Shown: positions 44,351 to 53,365, counted from the first letter of the stretch. The stretch: 64,000 nt of DNA from Pontibacter korlensis (GCF_000973725.1 NZ_CP009621.1:4767001-4831000), one strand, 5' to 3'. The notes: generated by a model not told the origin, from the letters alone. Numbers and translations are program-made.

Positions 44351-45151
44351 ATGAGCTTTTTAGTTACTACTATCGCCAGCCTAATGCTGTACATGCTTAC
44401 TAGCTTTGCACAGCAAACTAAGGCACCACAACCTGACTCTAATATAGCCGCTGTTAAACAGCAGGCAGCGCTTAAGGGGGCCTGGAAACTATCTTCCGGT
44501 ACTGCACAATTCACAAACCTACCAGAGGGAGCAACAGCTATAGCCATGATGGAAGACGGCTATTTTACAGTAGCTTATTTCAACAAGGCTGATAAGAAAT
44601 TTCTGGGCTCGTTTGGAGGCACTCTCTCCCTTTCGGATGGTAAGCTGGAACAGACCCTTGAGTATAATACCCTTGACCCCTCCACGGTTGGCAGCACCGA
44701 AACCTTTACCTACACCTTACAAAATAACCAATTACAGCTAAGTAGCGCGGGGCAAAACAATAAGCTACAACAAACCTGGACCAGAACAGAAGACAAGGCC
44801 AGTGCATCGCCTCTGGAAGGTACCTGGCGCATTACAGGCCGGGCAGGTGAAGATGGCACGATGAGCACCATGCAACGTGGGCCTCGTAAGACACTCAAGA
44901 TTTTATCTGCAAACCGCTTCCAATGGATTGCTTTTAATACAGCTACTAAAGAGTTCTTTGGCACTGGAGGCGGTACCTACACTGCTACTAACGGAAAGTA
45001 CACGGAGAACATAGAGTTCTTTTCCCGCGACTCCAGCAGAGTTGGCGCCAGCTTAAGCTTTAACTTCAAGGTACAAGACGGCAAATGGCAGCACAGCGGC
45101 AAAAGCAGCACCGGAAAAGATATCAATGAAGTATGGGAGCGAGAACAATAG
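44351..45151 (+). CDS. exported protein with two lipocalin-like repeats
   Basis: The ATG at 44351 gives 266 residues; a TTG 24 bp upstream is less likely. Signal peptide (FLVTTIASLMLYMLTSFAQQ). Two halves of about 115 residues repeat the same order: LKGAWKLSSG...FTVAYFNKADKKFLGSFGGTLSL...LEYNTLDPSTVG...QQTWTR, and LEGTWRITGR...FQWIAFNTATKEFFGTGGGTYTA...IEFFSRDSSRVG...NEVWER. Such proteins are often annotated only as membrane or secreted. Likely ligand-binding beta barrels; ligand unknown. Confidence 0.8.
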   Translation: MSFLVTTIASLMLYMLTSFAQQTKAPQPDSNIAAVKQQAALKGAWKLSSGTAQFTNLPEGATAIAMMEDGYFTVAYFNKADKKFLGSFGGTLSLSDGKLEQTLEYNTLDPSTVGSTETFTYTLQNNQLQLSSAGQNNKLQQTWTRTEDKASASPLEGTWRITGRAGEDGTMSTMQRGPRKTLKILSANRFQWIAFNTATKEFFGTGGGTYTATNGKYTENIEFFSRDSSRVGASLSFNFKVQDGKWQHSGKSSTGKDINEVWEREQ

Positions 45152-45310
45152 CCTTTAAACACAGCTGTTTCTCACACTTTTACACCACCTTCCACCATTC
45201 AACATAAATTTGTTTATCAGCGTATTACGAACACCATCACACATGTTGCCTGCCACACATCTAGCAGGTGGCCGTGCCAAAATAAAACTATGAAATCAAG
45301 AATTTAGAAA

Positions 45311-45514
45311 ATGGCAGAGATCAATATTGAACGCAAAAAAAAGCCCACCTGGATATGGATTATTCTACTACTGGTAGTTATAGCCTTAGTGGCTTGGGCT
45401 TTATATGAGCTTACAGATGACGATAACGAGGTGGAAGTAGATGAGGCTCCAACAACCGGCATGGTTTTACCAGCGGAGGAATTGCCCCCACTTGTTTACA
45501 CTGCAGTTGCTTAG
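45311..45514 (+). CDS. small single-span membrane protein
   Basis: 67 residues. A positively charged start (ERKKKPTW), one transmembrane helix (WIWIILLLVVIALVAWALYEL), then an acidic tail (TDDDNEVEVDEAP) ending LPPLVYTAVA. Encoded 27 bp before the PRC-barrel gene and probably co-transcribed. Function unknown; tail outside by the positive-inside rule. Confidence 0.75.
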   Translation: MAEINIERKKKPTWIWIILLLVVIALVAWALYELTDDDNEVEVDEAPTTGMVLPAEELPPLVYTAVA

Positions 45515-45541
45515 TACAACAGGAATTAACTTATAGAAGCT

Positions 45542-46318
45542 ATGAAACATGATGATTTAAGAAATGAACGCCTGGTGCCATTAAGCGCCATGGATGACTA
45601 TAAAGTTGCCAAAGACAATCCGGATGTTGTTGGCTGGCGAGTGGTAGGTGCCGACGGTGATACCCTGGGTGTAGTAAGGGACCTAATCGTTGACCCAAGG
45701 GTGATGAAGGTGCGCTACCTTTCTGTAGTAGCAGACCGCAGATTCTTCAACACGGATGCCGACCAGCACATGTTGGTACCTATTGGTCTGGCGGCACTAG
45801 ACAAGAGTAGCAAAAAAGTATTTGTTACCTCCATCGACTCCAGAACAATAGTCAACTACCCTATTTACCCTGGCGGGCCGATTACAGAAGATTATGAGCA
45901 TGCTGTGCGGGACACTATTCACCAGTCGCAGCGAGAGGCCTTGCACGGAACCGCAGATGACCACAAGGCTGAGTTTGATGAAGCATTGCGGCACCAGCAT
46001 TCAGACCGTCTGCATACAGATCATCAGCATGCCGAGCCAAGACGTGTTACAAATGATTTTTATGACAACAGCACGTTCGACGAGAACAGGTTCTATACTT
46101 CCGACCAGCAAGCCCATAGGGATATTTTACACAGCTCTTCCGATCGCGACAGAACAGATCGTACAACAGCAGCTACAGACCTGCACCAGGAGGACATAAA
46201 ATCAAAATCCGTTGAAGAGTCTATTGCCACTATTGAAAGACTGGAACTACTACGGGAAAAAGGATCTATCACAGAAGAAGAATTTATGCTCTTAAAGAAG
46301 CGGGCTCTTAACCTGTAA
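45542..46318 (+). CDS. PRC-barrel and SHOCT domain protein
   Basis: 258 residues. PRC-barrel at about 20-110 (DVVGWRVVGADGDTLGVVRDLIVDPRVMKVRYLSVVADRRF), a second strand block (LVPIGLAALDKSSKKVFV), then a hydrophilic His/Asp-rich linker of about 100 residues. The C-terminal SHOCT motif is LELLREKGSITEEEFMLLKKRAL. PRC-barrel proteins of this type appear in photosynthesis or stress proteins; here an envelope-stress role is a guess. Follows the small membrane protein and precedes a terminator. Confidence 0.87.
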   Translation: MKHDDLRNERLVPLSAMDDYKVAKDNPDVVGWRVVGADGDTLGVVRDLIVDPRVMKVRYLSVVADRRFFNTDADQHMLVPIGLAALDKSSKKVFVTSIDSRTIVNYPIYPGGPITEDYEHAVRDTIHQSQREALHGTADDHKAEFDEALRHQHSDRLHTDHQHAEPRRVTNDFYDNSTFDENRFYTSDQQAHRDILHSSSDRDRTDRTTAATDLHQEDIKSKSVEESIATIERLELLREKGSITEEEFMLLKKRALNL

Positions 46319-46345
46319 GTGAGCAAATATATTTTCTTTTTCCTT

Positions 46346-46400
46346 AAGGCCGCCTTAAGTGAATCCCAATTACTGCAGATTCATTTAAGGCGGCCTTTTT
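46346..46400 (+). terminator. strong intrinsic terminator
   Basis: 19-bp arms (46346-46364 and 46379-46397, one G-T pair) around a 14-base loop and a T5 tail. Ends the PRC-barrel unit before the sulfur cluster. Confidence 0.9.
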
Positions 46401-46468
46401 GCATGCACTGTACTCTTTGCTATTCGTTAGAACATAGTATGGCTGCTTTAGGCTGGAGTATAGACTAT

Positions 46469-46482
46469 GTGACTTTGGTCAC
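46469..46482. promoter_or_regulatory. Crp/Fnr-like operator 1 (MBL-rhodanese gene)
   Basis: GTGACTTTGGTCAC, 5-4-5 perfect inverted repeat, 107 bp before the MBL-rhodanese ATG. Two matching boxes are at 48854 and 49745, and a Crp/Fnr regulator gene lies in the same cluster. Confidence 0.65.
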
Positions 46483-46588
46483 TGTACTCAGCCTTGTAGA
46501 GCTATACCTTTATATTATCATAACAAATAACCTAGGCAGGTAATACTGAAAGGATTTGACATCGTTATACCATTGTATACACATAGCC

Positions 46589-47941
46589 ATGAAAATACAA
46601 CAGTTCGAAGATAAAGGATTAGCACACTATGCTTACGCTGTACTTAGCAAGCAAAGCAAGGAAATTATACTTATCGATCCTGCGCGAAGCCCGCAACCAT
46701 ACTACGAATTTGCCGAAGCGAACAATGCCAGCATAGTTGGTGTAATTGAAACACACCCGCACGCTGACTTTGTGAGCTCACACCTGGAGATACATCAAAA
46801 AACCGGAGCCACTATCTACGCGCATAGCCTGGTGGGCGCAGATTATCCTTATCAACCTTTCGATGAAGGCGCAGTGTTGCACTTAGGTGATATCAGGCTG
46901 AAGTCGCTGCACACCCCCGGCCACTCCCCAGACAGTATCAGCATTGTGCTGGAGCATGAAGGGAAAGATAAAGCCGTGTTTACTGGCGATACCCTTTTTA
47001 TTGGTGATGTAGGCCGTCCGGACCTTCGGGAAAACACCGGTAACATAACGGCTAAAAGAGAAGAACTCGCCCGCCAGATGTACCACAGCACCCGCGAAAA
47101 ACTCATGAAGCTTGATGATGACGTTACTGTGTATCCTGCCCACGGCGCCGGTACGCTTTGCGGTAAAGCACTGAGCGAAGCAAACAGCAGTACCATTGGG
47201 GCTGAGAAAGGAAGCAACTATGCCCTGCAGCCAATGGCAGAGGAAGAGTTTGTGAAACTGCTGACCGAGGACCAACCATTTATACCTAAATACTTCGGCT
47301 ACGATGTAAGCCTCAACAAAAAGGGTGCACCTACATATGCTGCAAGTATAGCAGAAGTAAAAAGGCTGGAAAACAGCTTTACACCTGAAGAAAGCACTGT
47401 TATAGTAGATGGCAGAAACGAAAAGGCTTTCAAGAAGGGACATATGAAAGGTGCTATCAACATACAGAATGGGGGCAAGTTCGAAACCTGGTTAGGAAGT
47501 ATCGTCTCCCCAAAAGAGCAGTTTTATTTAGTTGCCGAGAACGAGCAGGAGCTAAACGAGCTGATCAGCAAAGCAGCTAAAATTGGCTATGAGCAATTGA
47601 TAGCAGGAGCTTTCATTCAAAACGGAAAAGCAGAAGCCTCCTCCCCTACTATTGACCTAGAGGATCTCAGACAGCATACAGAGAAGTATACTATTGTGGA
47701 TGTTCGTAATGCCTCAGAAGTGAAAGCAGGTAAGTTCTTCTCCAATGCTATCAACATACCGCTGCCTGAGCTACGTGAGCGCACAAAAGAGGTACCAACA
47801 GATAAGCCAGTAGTAGTACATTGTGCGGGCGGCTACCGCTCTGCAGCCGGAAGCAGTATTCTGGAGGCTGAGCTATCTAATTTACAAGTGCTGGATTTAA
47901 GCGAAGCCGTAAAAGATTTTAAGGACGGCTCTAACTTATAG
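46589..47941 (+). CDS. MBL-fold persulfide dioxygenase-like protein with two rhodanese domains
   Basis: The ATG at 46589 (MKIQQFEDKG) gives 450 residues. The metallo-beta-lactamase domain has ETHPHADFVSSH (H56, H58, D60, H65), then HTPGHSPDS and FTGDTLF, as in persulfide dioxygenases of the ETHE1/CstB type. The first rhodanese domain (about 250-345) has no catalytic cysteine. The second ends VVVHCAGGYRSAAGSS with the active-site Cys. CstB-type fusions convert persulfide to thiosulfate. Head of the sulfur cluster, 96 bp before the Crp/Fnr gene. Confidence 0.9.
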   Translation: MKIQQFEDKGLAHYAYAVLSKQSKEIILIDPARSPQPYYEFAEANNASIVGVIETHPHADFVSSHLEIHQKTGATIYAHSLVGADYPYQPFDEGAVLHLGDIRLKSLHTPGHSPDSISIVLEHEGKDKAVFTGDTLFIGDVGRPDLRENTGNITAKREELARQMYHSTREKLMKLDDDVTVYPAHGAGTLCGKALSEANSSTIGAEKGSNYALQPMAEEEFVKLLTEDQPFIPKYFGYDVSLNKKGAPTYAASIAEVKRLENSFTPEESTVIVDGRNEKAFKKGHMKGAINIQNGGKFETWLGSIVSPKEQFYLVAENEQELNELISKAAKIGYEQLIAGAFIQNGKAEASSPTIDLEDLRQHTEKYTIVDVRNASEVKAGKFFSNAINIPLPELRERTKEVPTDKPVVVHCAGGYRSAAGSSILEAELSNLQVLDLSEAVKDFKDGSNL

Positions 47942-48037
47942 TATACCTGTAGTACGCTTTACTCTAAAATCTGCTACGCCTTACCTAAAGGCAACAGCAT
48001 AATCAGACATCCACCATCACTCATACTTCAACTAACC

Positions 48038-48685
48038 ATGGACACCCTACAGCAGAACATACTACAGAAGCAGTTTCCGCAGCTTGAGCAACCACTTTTA
48101 CAGGAAATACTGCAACAGAGTGTACTAAGGCAGGTGGAGGAAGGTGACGAAGTGCTACGATCAGGCCAGTACATCCGCTCTACCATACTTCTCTTAAATG
48201 GTCTGCTCAAAGTTTACAGGGAGGATGATGAGGGTAATGAGTTTTTGATGTATTACCTGGAGCCAGGTAATGCCTGTGCCCTCTCCATTATGTGCAGTGC
48301 CCGAACCGAGAAGAGCCAGATTATGGCCAAAGCCGTAGAGCCTTCTGAGGTTGTCCTCATCCCGGCACAGCTCTCGGAAACGTGGTTGGGCAAGTATAAA
48401 ACCTGGCAAAGCTTTGTCATAGCGTCTTACCGTCAGCGCTTTGAGGAGCTGCTGCAGACGCTGGATAGTATTGCCTTCAAAGCACTTGATGAGCGCCTCC
48501 TTTTTTACCTGGAACGCCATGTAAAAGTGAGAGGCACAACCATAAAGCTCTCCCACCAGCAGATAGCCGACGAGCTAAACAGTTCGCGAGAAGTGATTTC
48601 TAGGCTGCTCAAGAAACTAGAGCAAACAGGTGCGCTAACGCTGCATCGCAGCTATATAGAAGTGCATGACCTGGCACTTGTCTAG
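48038..48685 (+). CDS. Crp/Fnr family regulator, CX5C subtype
   Basis: 215 residues. cNMP-type sensory beta-roll (GDEVLRSGQYIRSTILLLNGLLKVYRED), a pair of cysteines C80-x5-C86 (NACALSIMCS), then the winged helix LSHQQIADELNSSREVISRLLKKLEQTGAL. No N-terminal Fe-S cysteines, so not a classical FNR. The two cysteines may sense persulfide or redox state (inferred). It lies between sulfur-metabolism genes and is the likely reader of the three GTGAC-N4-GTCAC boxes. Confidence 0.88.
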   Translation: MDTLQQNILQKQFPQLEQPLLQEILQQSVLRQVEEGDEVLRSGQYIRSTILLLNGLLKVYREDDEGNEFLMYYLEPGNACALSIMCSARTEKSQIMAKAVEPSEVVLIPAQLSETWLGKYKTWQSFVIASYRQRFEELLQTLDSIAFKALDERLLFYLERHVKVRGTTIKLSHQQIADELNSSREVISRLLKKLEQTGALTLHRSYIEVHDLALV

Positions 48686-48853
48686 TGTGTGAAGAAGTAC
48701 TGCAAAACCTTCGCGTCGGATGTTGGTATAAGCACCAAGTTCCTAATTACACATGGCTAGGCTTTTCACTAAGAAGGAATTTATTCACTGCAATTTTAGC
48801 CATTAAAATTTAACCTAGTAACTTACCTCCTTTAGAATGCTTCAGGCTCTTAA

Positions 48854-48867
48854 GTGACTACAGTCAC
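48854..48867. promoter_or_regulatory. Crp/Fnr-like operator 2 (TauE/SafE gene)
   Basis: GTGACTACAGTCAC, 6-2-6 perfect inverted repeat with the same GTGAC/GTCAC half-sites, 57 bp before the TauE/SafE ATG. Flanks TAA and AGA match those of the other two boxes in part. Confidence 0.7.
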
Positions 48868-48923
48868 AGAGCACCTTTGCTGAAGCAGGTACCTTTGTAC
48901 AGGATAAAGTAATTTTTACAACA

Positions 48924-49733
48924 ATGGAAATATTTGGATACATCGCCGCCCTGGTCATCGGACTTTCGCTGGGCCTTATCGGTGGTGGCGGCTCCATTCT
49001 TACTGTGCCTGTACTAGTATACCTGATCGGCCTGAACCCAGTCATTTCCACGGCGTATTCCCTGTTTATTGTTGGCCTTACGAGCCTTGTGGGCAGTTAT
49101 AAGTTCTATAAAAAAGGATTGGTAAGCCTTAAAACAGCTGTGGTATTTGGCCTGCCCTCCATAGTGGCTGTTTATATTACCCGCCGCTACCTTGTACCAG
49201 CCATACCTGAGAATATCTTTACGCTGGGTGATACTATAGTAACGAAAGGTATGCTGCTGATGCTTCTGTTCGCAGCGCTGATGGTATTTGCTTCCATCAG
49301 CATGATCAAAAAGAAAAAGCTTACAGCAGCAACGCCTGAGCAAGGCTCCTTAGCCCAGGAACAGAAGTTCAACTATGGCGGTATACTGGCCGAAGGGCTT
49401 GTGGTAGGCACGTTGACCGGTCTTGTAGGCGCTGGCGGGGGCTTTCTGATCATCCCGGCCCTGGTACTTTTCAGTAAGCTGGACATGAAAATGGCAGTTG
49501 GCACTTCGCTCCTGATCATTGCTGTAAAATCGCTGTTTGGCTTTGTCGGAGACATCTTCAACTACGACATTAACTGGTTATTCCTGTCTGTTTTCTCGCT
49601 TATTTCCATTGCAGGCATCTTTGTTGGCTCCTTCCTTTCTACAAGAATTCCTGCTGATAAACTCAAGTCATCTTTTGGTTGGTTTGTGCTGGTGATGGGG
49701 ATTTATATTATCGCGAAAGAGTTATTTTTATAA
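48924..49733 (+). CDS. sulfite exporter TauE/SafE family protein
   Basis: 269 residues, eight predicted helices in two repeats. The repeat signatures are GLSLGLIGGGGSILTVPVLVYL near the N-terminus and GTLTGLVGAGGGFLIIPALVLF in the second half, standard for TauE/SafE. Likely moves sulfite, thiosulfate or an organosulfonate across the inner membrane. Preceded by its own Crp/Fnr-like box. The neighbours are thiosulfate-uptake-type YeeE/YedE genes. Confidence 0.92.
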   Translation: MEIFGYIAALVIGLSLGLIGGGGSILTVPVLVYLIGLNPVISTAYSLFIVGLTSLVGSYKFYKKGLVSLKTAVVFGLPSIVAVYITRRYLVPAIPENIFTLGDTIVTKGMLLMLLFAALMVFASISMIKKKKLTAATPEQGSLAQEQKFNYGGILAEGLVVGTLTGLVGAGGGFLIIPALVLFSKLDMKMAVGTSLLIIAVKSLFGFVGDIFNYDINWLFLSVFSLISIAGIFVGSFLSTRIPADKLKSSFGWFVLVMGIYIIAKELFL

Positions 49734-49744
49734 GTAGTTCTTAA

Positions 49745-49758
49745 GTGACAAATGTTAC
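49745..49758. promoter_or_regulatory. Crp/Fnr-like operator 3 (YeeE/YedE unit)
   Basis: GTGACAAATGTTAC, one mismatch from the 5-4-5 palindrome seen twice upstream, 146 bp before the first YeeE/YedE gene. Flanking TAA and TGA also recur. Confidence 0.55.
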
Positions 49759-49903
49759 TGAACGGGCACGGCCTGCCCCCGTTTTTTGTGCTACAATTGT
49801 GATGTGTTGGCAGGTGAAATATTAATCCCTAAGAAACCCTTATGGGTACAGGGGTTAATATTTATCTGACAGATATACAGCTTATTTAATCTGAGTTTTA
49901 AGT

Positions 49904-50464
49904 ATGATAGTAGAGTTTTTAAGCCAGCCCTGGCCTTGGTATACTTCAGGTGCCGTAATTGCCTTGGTAATGGTGTTGCTGTTATTTTTTGGGAAGTCGT
50001 TCGGCTTCTCTTCAAACCTGCGTGTTATCTGCGCTGCATGTGGTGCTGGCAAACACGTGAAGTTCTTCGACTTTGACTGGCGCAGCCAGCTATGGAACCT
50101 GCTCTTCCTGCTTGGTGCCATTATAGGCGGCCTCATTTCCTCCGAGTTCTTAGCAGGCGACGATGCCGTACAGATTTCACAGGCCACCATACAGGACCTA
50201 AGCGTGCTAGGCATCTCAGCACCTGACGACCTGCAGCCGGAGGAGATTTTTAGTCTGGACGCGCTCTTTACAGTGAGAGGATTTCTGATTCTCTTGATTG
50301 GAGGCTTTATGATTGGCTTTGGGTCACGTTATGCAGGGGGGTGTACCTCAGGTCATGCCATCAGCGGACTTTCGAACCTGCAGCTGCCTTCTCTCATCGC
50401 TGTTATAGGCTTTTTTATTGGCGGCCTGATCACCACATGGGTCCTGTTACCGCTGATTTTTTAA
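49904..50464 (+). CDS. YeeE/YedE family transporter subunit 1
   Basis: 186 residues with four to five helices. Conserved cysteine motif SRYAGGCTSGHAISGLSNL in the second half, the thiosulfate-relaying signature of YeeE. The first half carries CAACGAGKH. A half-size protein that pairs with the next gene (24 bp away) to make the complete pseudo-two-fold transporter. Known family role: thiosulfate uptake through cysteine-mediated relay. Confidence 0.9.
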   Translation: MIVEFLSQPWPWYTSGAVIALVMVLLLFFGKSFGFSSNLRVICAACGAGKHVKFFDFDWRSQLWNLLFLLGAIIGGLISSEFLAGDDAVQISQATIQDLSVLGISAPDDLQPEEIFSLDALFTVRGFLILLIGGFMIGFGSRYAGGCTSGHAISGLSNLQLPSLIAVIGFFIGGLITTWVLLPLIF

Positions 50465-50487
50465 CCAAAGTAAACTGAAACAACATC

Positions 50488-50901
50488 ATGAAGGGACTAA
50501 AATACATATTAGCTGGTATTCTGTTCGGCATCGTCATGAGTAAGTCAGAGGCCATTTCATGGTTTCGCATACAGGAGATGTTCCGCTTTCAGTCGTTCCA
50601 TATGTATGGCATTATTGGCACAGCTGTTATACTTGGTACATTGGTTACCTACATCATCAAGAAGTATAAATTACGAGACTACCAGGGCAATCCTATCGTT
50701 TTCACTCCAAAGGAGAAGTCGGTGCCACGCTACCTGATTGGCGGCACTATTTTTGGTTTAGGCTGGGCCCTTACCGGAGCATGTCCTGGACCTCTCTTTG
50801 TGAACATTGGCCATGGCTACTGGGCTTTTCTGGTAGCTGTAGGCGGAGCACTGGCAGGAACATACTTCTATGGCCTTATCCGGGAGAAGCTACCACACTA
50901 A
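50488..50901 (+). CDS. YeeE/YedE family transporter subunit 2 (DUF6691-like)
   Basis: 137 residues with four helices and the motif IFGLGWALTGACPGPLFVNIG carrying the conserved Cys of the second half. Lies 23 bp after subunit 1 and just before the TlpA gene, so the three are probably one transcript. Inner membrane; thiosulfate or other sulfur anion import. Confidence 0.9.
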   Translation: MKGLKYILAGILFGIVMSKSEAISWFRIQEMFRFQSFHMYGIIGTAVILGTLVTYIIKKYKLRDYQGNPIVFTPKEKSVPRYLIGGTIFGLGWALTGACPGPLFVNIGHGYWAFLVAVGGALAGTYFYGLIREKLPH

Positions 50902-50983
50902 AACTGTCAGCAATTTTATAAAATATATAGCTGTACAAAACCCTTGTACAGAAACAGAACAAAACCCATCACCTTACATCCTC

Positions 50984-51622
50984 ATGGCAAAAAAGAAATT
51001 CTCATTTAAGAATATTCCCGGCTGGACTATCGTACTGGCTGTGTTTGGCATTCTGTACTTAACAGGTTTGCATACCGAAGCAATTGGGCAGGTACAGCGG
51101 CTGCTGTTAGCTACAGGCATCCGAAACGCAGATGTACCCGATACTCTTCCTGGCTCTGCCAGTGCAGCCGAAGCGGTAAAGGAATCCACAGCCATACCTG
51201 CAAAAATGGCTGGAGCTGGCTTTAAAATGGTAGACTTGGATGGGAAAGCCGTAAGCTTTGAGGGCCTGAAAGGTAAAGTGATTTTTCTAAATATTTGGGC
51301 CACCTGGTGCCCTCCCTGTGTAGCTGAGATGCCTAATATCCACAGTCTCTACAAGAAGGTTAACTCCGATGATATTGCCTTTGTAATGCTATCAGTAGAT
51401 GAGGGAGGCCTGGAGAAGGTTAGAAAGTTTGTGGAGAAGAAAGGCTTTACCTTCCCTGTTTACATGCCGGCTAGCCAGTTTCCCAAAGAGTTTTACTCTA
51501 ATGCCATCCCGACTACTTTTATCATCTCGCCAGAAGGGAAGATTGTAGCCAAACAGGAAGGCATGGCTGACTATGACACTAAAGAAGTACAGGACTTTCT
51601 GCAAAGTATGGTGAAGAAATAA
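50984..51622 (+). CDS. TlpA-like membrane-anchored thioredoxin
   Basis: The ATG at 50984 (MAKKKFSFKN) gives 212 residues; the longer frame to 50870 overlaps the preceding gene. One N-terminal anchor helix (WTIVLAVFGILYLTGL), then a redoxin domain with the active site WATWCPPC and cis-proline segment SNAIPTTFII. Faces the periplasm. Reduces disulfides, here possibly thiol-bound sulfane sulfur linked to the adjacent thiosulfate transporter (inferred). Confidence 0.9.
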   Translation: MAKKKFSFKNIPGWTIVLAVFGILYLTGLHTEAIGQVQRLLLATGIRNADVPDTLPGSASAAEAVKESTAIPAKMAGAGFKMVDLDGKAVSFEGLKGKVIFLNIWATWCPPCVAEMPNIHSLYKKVNSDDIAFVMLSVDEGGLEKVRKFVEKKGFTFPVYMPASQFPKEFYSNAIPTTFIISPEGKIVAKQEGMADYDTKEVQDFLQSMVKK

Positions 51623-51779
51623 CTTTTGCATGGCAGGTATATCAGTCTGATAGCAAGCTCAGAGTACTTACCAAACAACCGTAATGCACCTAGCGCTCTG
51701 AAGAGCGACTAGTATTTCTAAAGAGTCCTAATTAGGCTTTTATTCCTATATTTACCGCAGATACCAAACAAACAACAGC

Positions 51780-52214
51780 ATGTATACAGGATTACTGCAT
51801 TTACACTCTTACATGACCTACCTGGTGCTTCTGGGTGTGCTCATCAGCTTTGGCGCTGCCCTGGCTGGCTTATTCGGCAACAGGCCGTTTACTGATAAAG
51901 ACCGCAAACTGGGTCTGCTTGGCCTTATTCCAACACACCTGCAGTGGGTATTCGGTGTGATCTTATACTTTGTTTCTCCTCGCGGTCTGAGTAACTTCTC
52001 AGGCGAAGCGATGGGTGACTCTGTTTCCAGACTTTACATTCTGGAGCACCCGCTTACCATGATCATTGCCGTTGTATTGATTACCATCGGCTACTCTCGT
52101 GCAAAACGCCAGATTGGCACAGGCAAAGGCTTCAAAAGCATTGCTATCCTTTATGGTATTGCGCTGGCGCTGATCCTTAGCCGCATTCCGTGGATGGCTT
52201 GGCCAGGTAACTAA
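51780..52214 (+). CDS. four-helix membrane protein of unknown function
   Basis: 144 residues, four hydrophobic helices: TYLVLLGVLISFGAALAGLF, LGLIPTHLQWVFGVILYFV, HPLTMIIAVVLITIGYS and SIAILYGIALALILSRI. Histidines in LHLHSY, THLQW and EHPL might ligate heme, as in small cytochrome-b-like proteins frequent in Bacteroidota. The name is not secure. Monocistronic; followed by a strong terminator. Confidence 0.75.
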   Translation: MYTGLLHLHSYMTYLVLLGVLISFGAALAGLFGNRPFTDKDRKLGLLGLIPTHLQWVFGVILYFVSPRGLSNFSGEAMGDSVSRLYILEHPLTMIIAVVLITIGYSRAKRQIGTGKGFKSIAILYGIALALILSRIPWMAWPGN

Positions 52215-52226
52215 TCTAATGCATAT

Positions 52227-52275
52227 AAAAACAAAACAGCCGCTTTCCCTCAGGGAAAGCGGCTGTTTTGTTTTT
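52227..52275 (+). terminator. strong intrinsic terminator
   Basis: A 23-bp perfect stem around GGCTGTTTTG/CAAAACAGCC with a 3-base loop and T-tail directly after the membrane-protein gene. Confidence 0.9.
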
Positions 52276-52466
52276 ATACTTTCCAGATAGCCATTTCTGG
52301 CTGCTACACCTTTTAACAATCTTTCCGACATCTTTTTCTTATCAGGTAGATCGGCCTAAAGGAGAACCTATCGCCCCACAGCAAGTATAAATTAATACAC
52401 CTGCTACGCTTCCAGCGGATTATACTGCTCCTTCTTTTGCATTACATTCAGAGATGCTCAGGCCAT

Positions 52467-53168
52467 ATGATACAACCAGTTGTTGCTTTACTTCTGTTAC
52501 TGCTGCTCATTCCCATCCAGGAGAAGGATATCTATAAGGAAAGAAGGGAAGAGATGGTCAGGAAATCTATTGAGCGCAGAGGTGTTGATGATAAAGCCGT
52601 ACTTAAAGCCATGCGCACTGTTAAGCGGCACCTCTTTGTTCCTTCCAGCCAAGTGGAAGCAGCCTATGAAGACCATCCATTACCAATTGGTGCGGGACAG
52701 ACTATATCACAGCCATACATGGTCGCTTTCATGACTGAGGTAATCAGGCCAAACCCACAAATGAAAGTTTTGGAAATAGGTACAGGCAACGGTTATCAGG
52801 CAGCGGTGTTAGCAGAAATTGTAAAAGAGGTTTATACTATAGAGATCATACCTGAACTAGGCCAATCGGCTGCTAAACGCCTTAAGACACTGGGCTATGA
52901 TAATGTGCAGGTGAAAGTAGGAAACGGGTACCACGGCTGGCCAGAACATGCCCCCTTCGATGCCATTGTTGTAACCGCTGCTGCCGAGGCTGTGCCACCT
53001 CCTTTGCTGGCTCAGTTAAAAGACGGTGGCAGAATGGTAATTCCGATTGGCTCTACCTCTCAAACACAGACCCTGACCCTAATAGAAAAGAAGAAAGGCA
53101 AAGCTCTAACCACGAAGCTGATGCCAGTGCTCTTCGTTCCTTTCACCGGCGGTGACAAGAAAGAATGA
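52467..53168 (+). CDS. pcm: protein-L-isoaspartate O-methyltransferase
   Basis: The ATG at 52467 gives 233 residues; a TTG at 52437 is alternative. A hydrophobic leader (MIQPVVALLLLLLLIPIQ) precedes the enzyme, suggesting export or anchoring, which is seen in some Bacteroidota copies. Core motifs are MVRKSIERRGV, PIGAGQTISQPYMVAFM, SAM site VLEIGTGNGYQAAVLAEI, and GRMVIPIG. Repairs isoaspartyl residues using S-adenosylmethionine. Confidence 0.92.
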   Translation: MIQPVVALLLLLLLIPIQEKDIYKERREEMVRKSIERRGVDDKAVLKAMRTVKRHLFVPSSQVEAAYEDHPLPIGAGQTISQPYMVAFMTEVIRPNPQMKVLEIGTGNGYQAAVLAEIVKEVYTIEIIPELGQSAAKRLKTLGYDNVQVKVGNGYHGWPEHAPFDAIVVTAAAEAVPPPLLAQLKDGGRMVIPIGSTSQTQTLTLIEKKKGKALTTKLMPVLFVPFTGGDKKE

Positions 53169-53365
53169 TACTACCAGCCTAACAACAAGGAACGCTGCCT
53201 CTAAGGGCTGAACTCGCTTGCTAGCCAAGTTCGATCAGAAATTCTTTCTAAAAAACACCACCTCCATCCTATAACTATCTGGCTTTTAACGTAAAAAGAC
53301 TTTTTAAGAATTAGCAGCTACACTCTTCAGGCAACGCCTGTTCGTAACTTCTTAATGAGAGGAAA

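Noticed and set aside
46319..46543. 74-codon plus-strand frame after the PRC-barrel gene
   Set aside because: Runs through a strong terminator hairpin and the operator box; starts with GTG one base after the previous stop.
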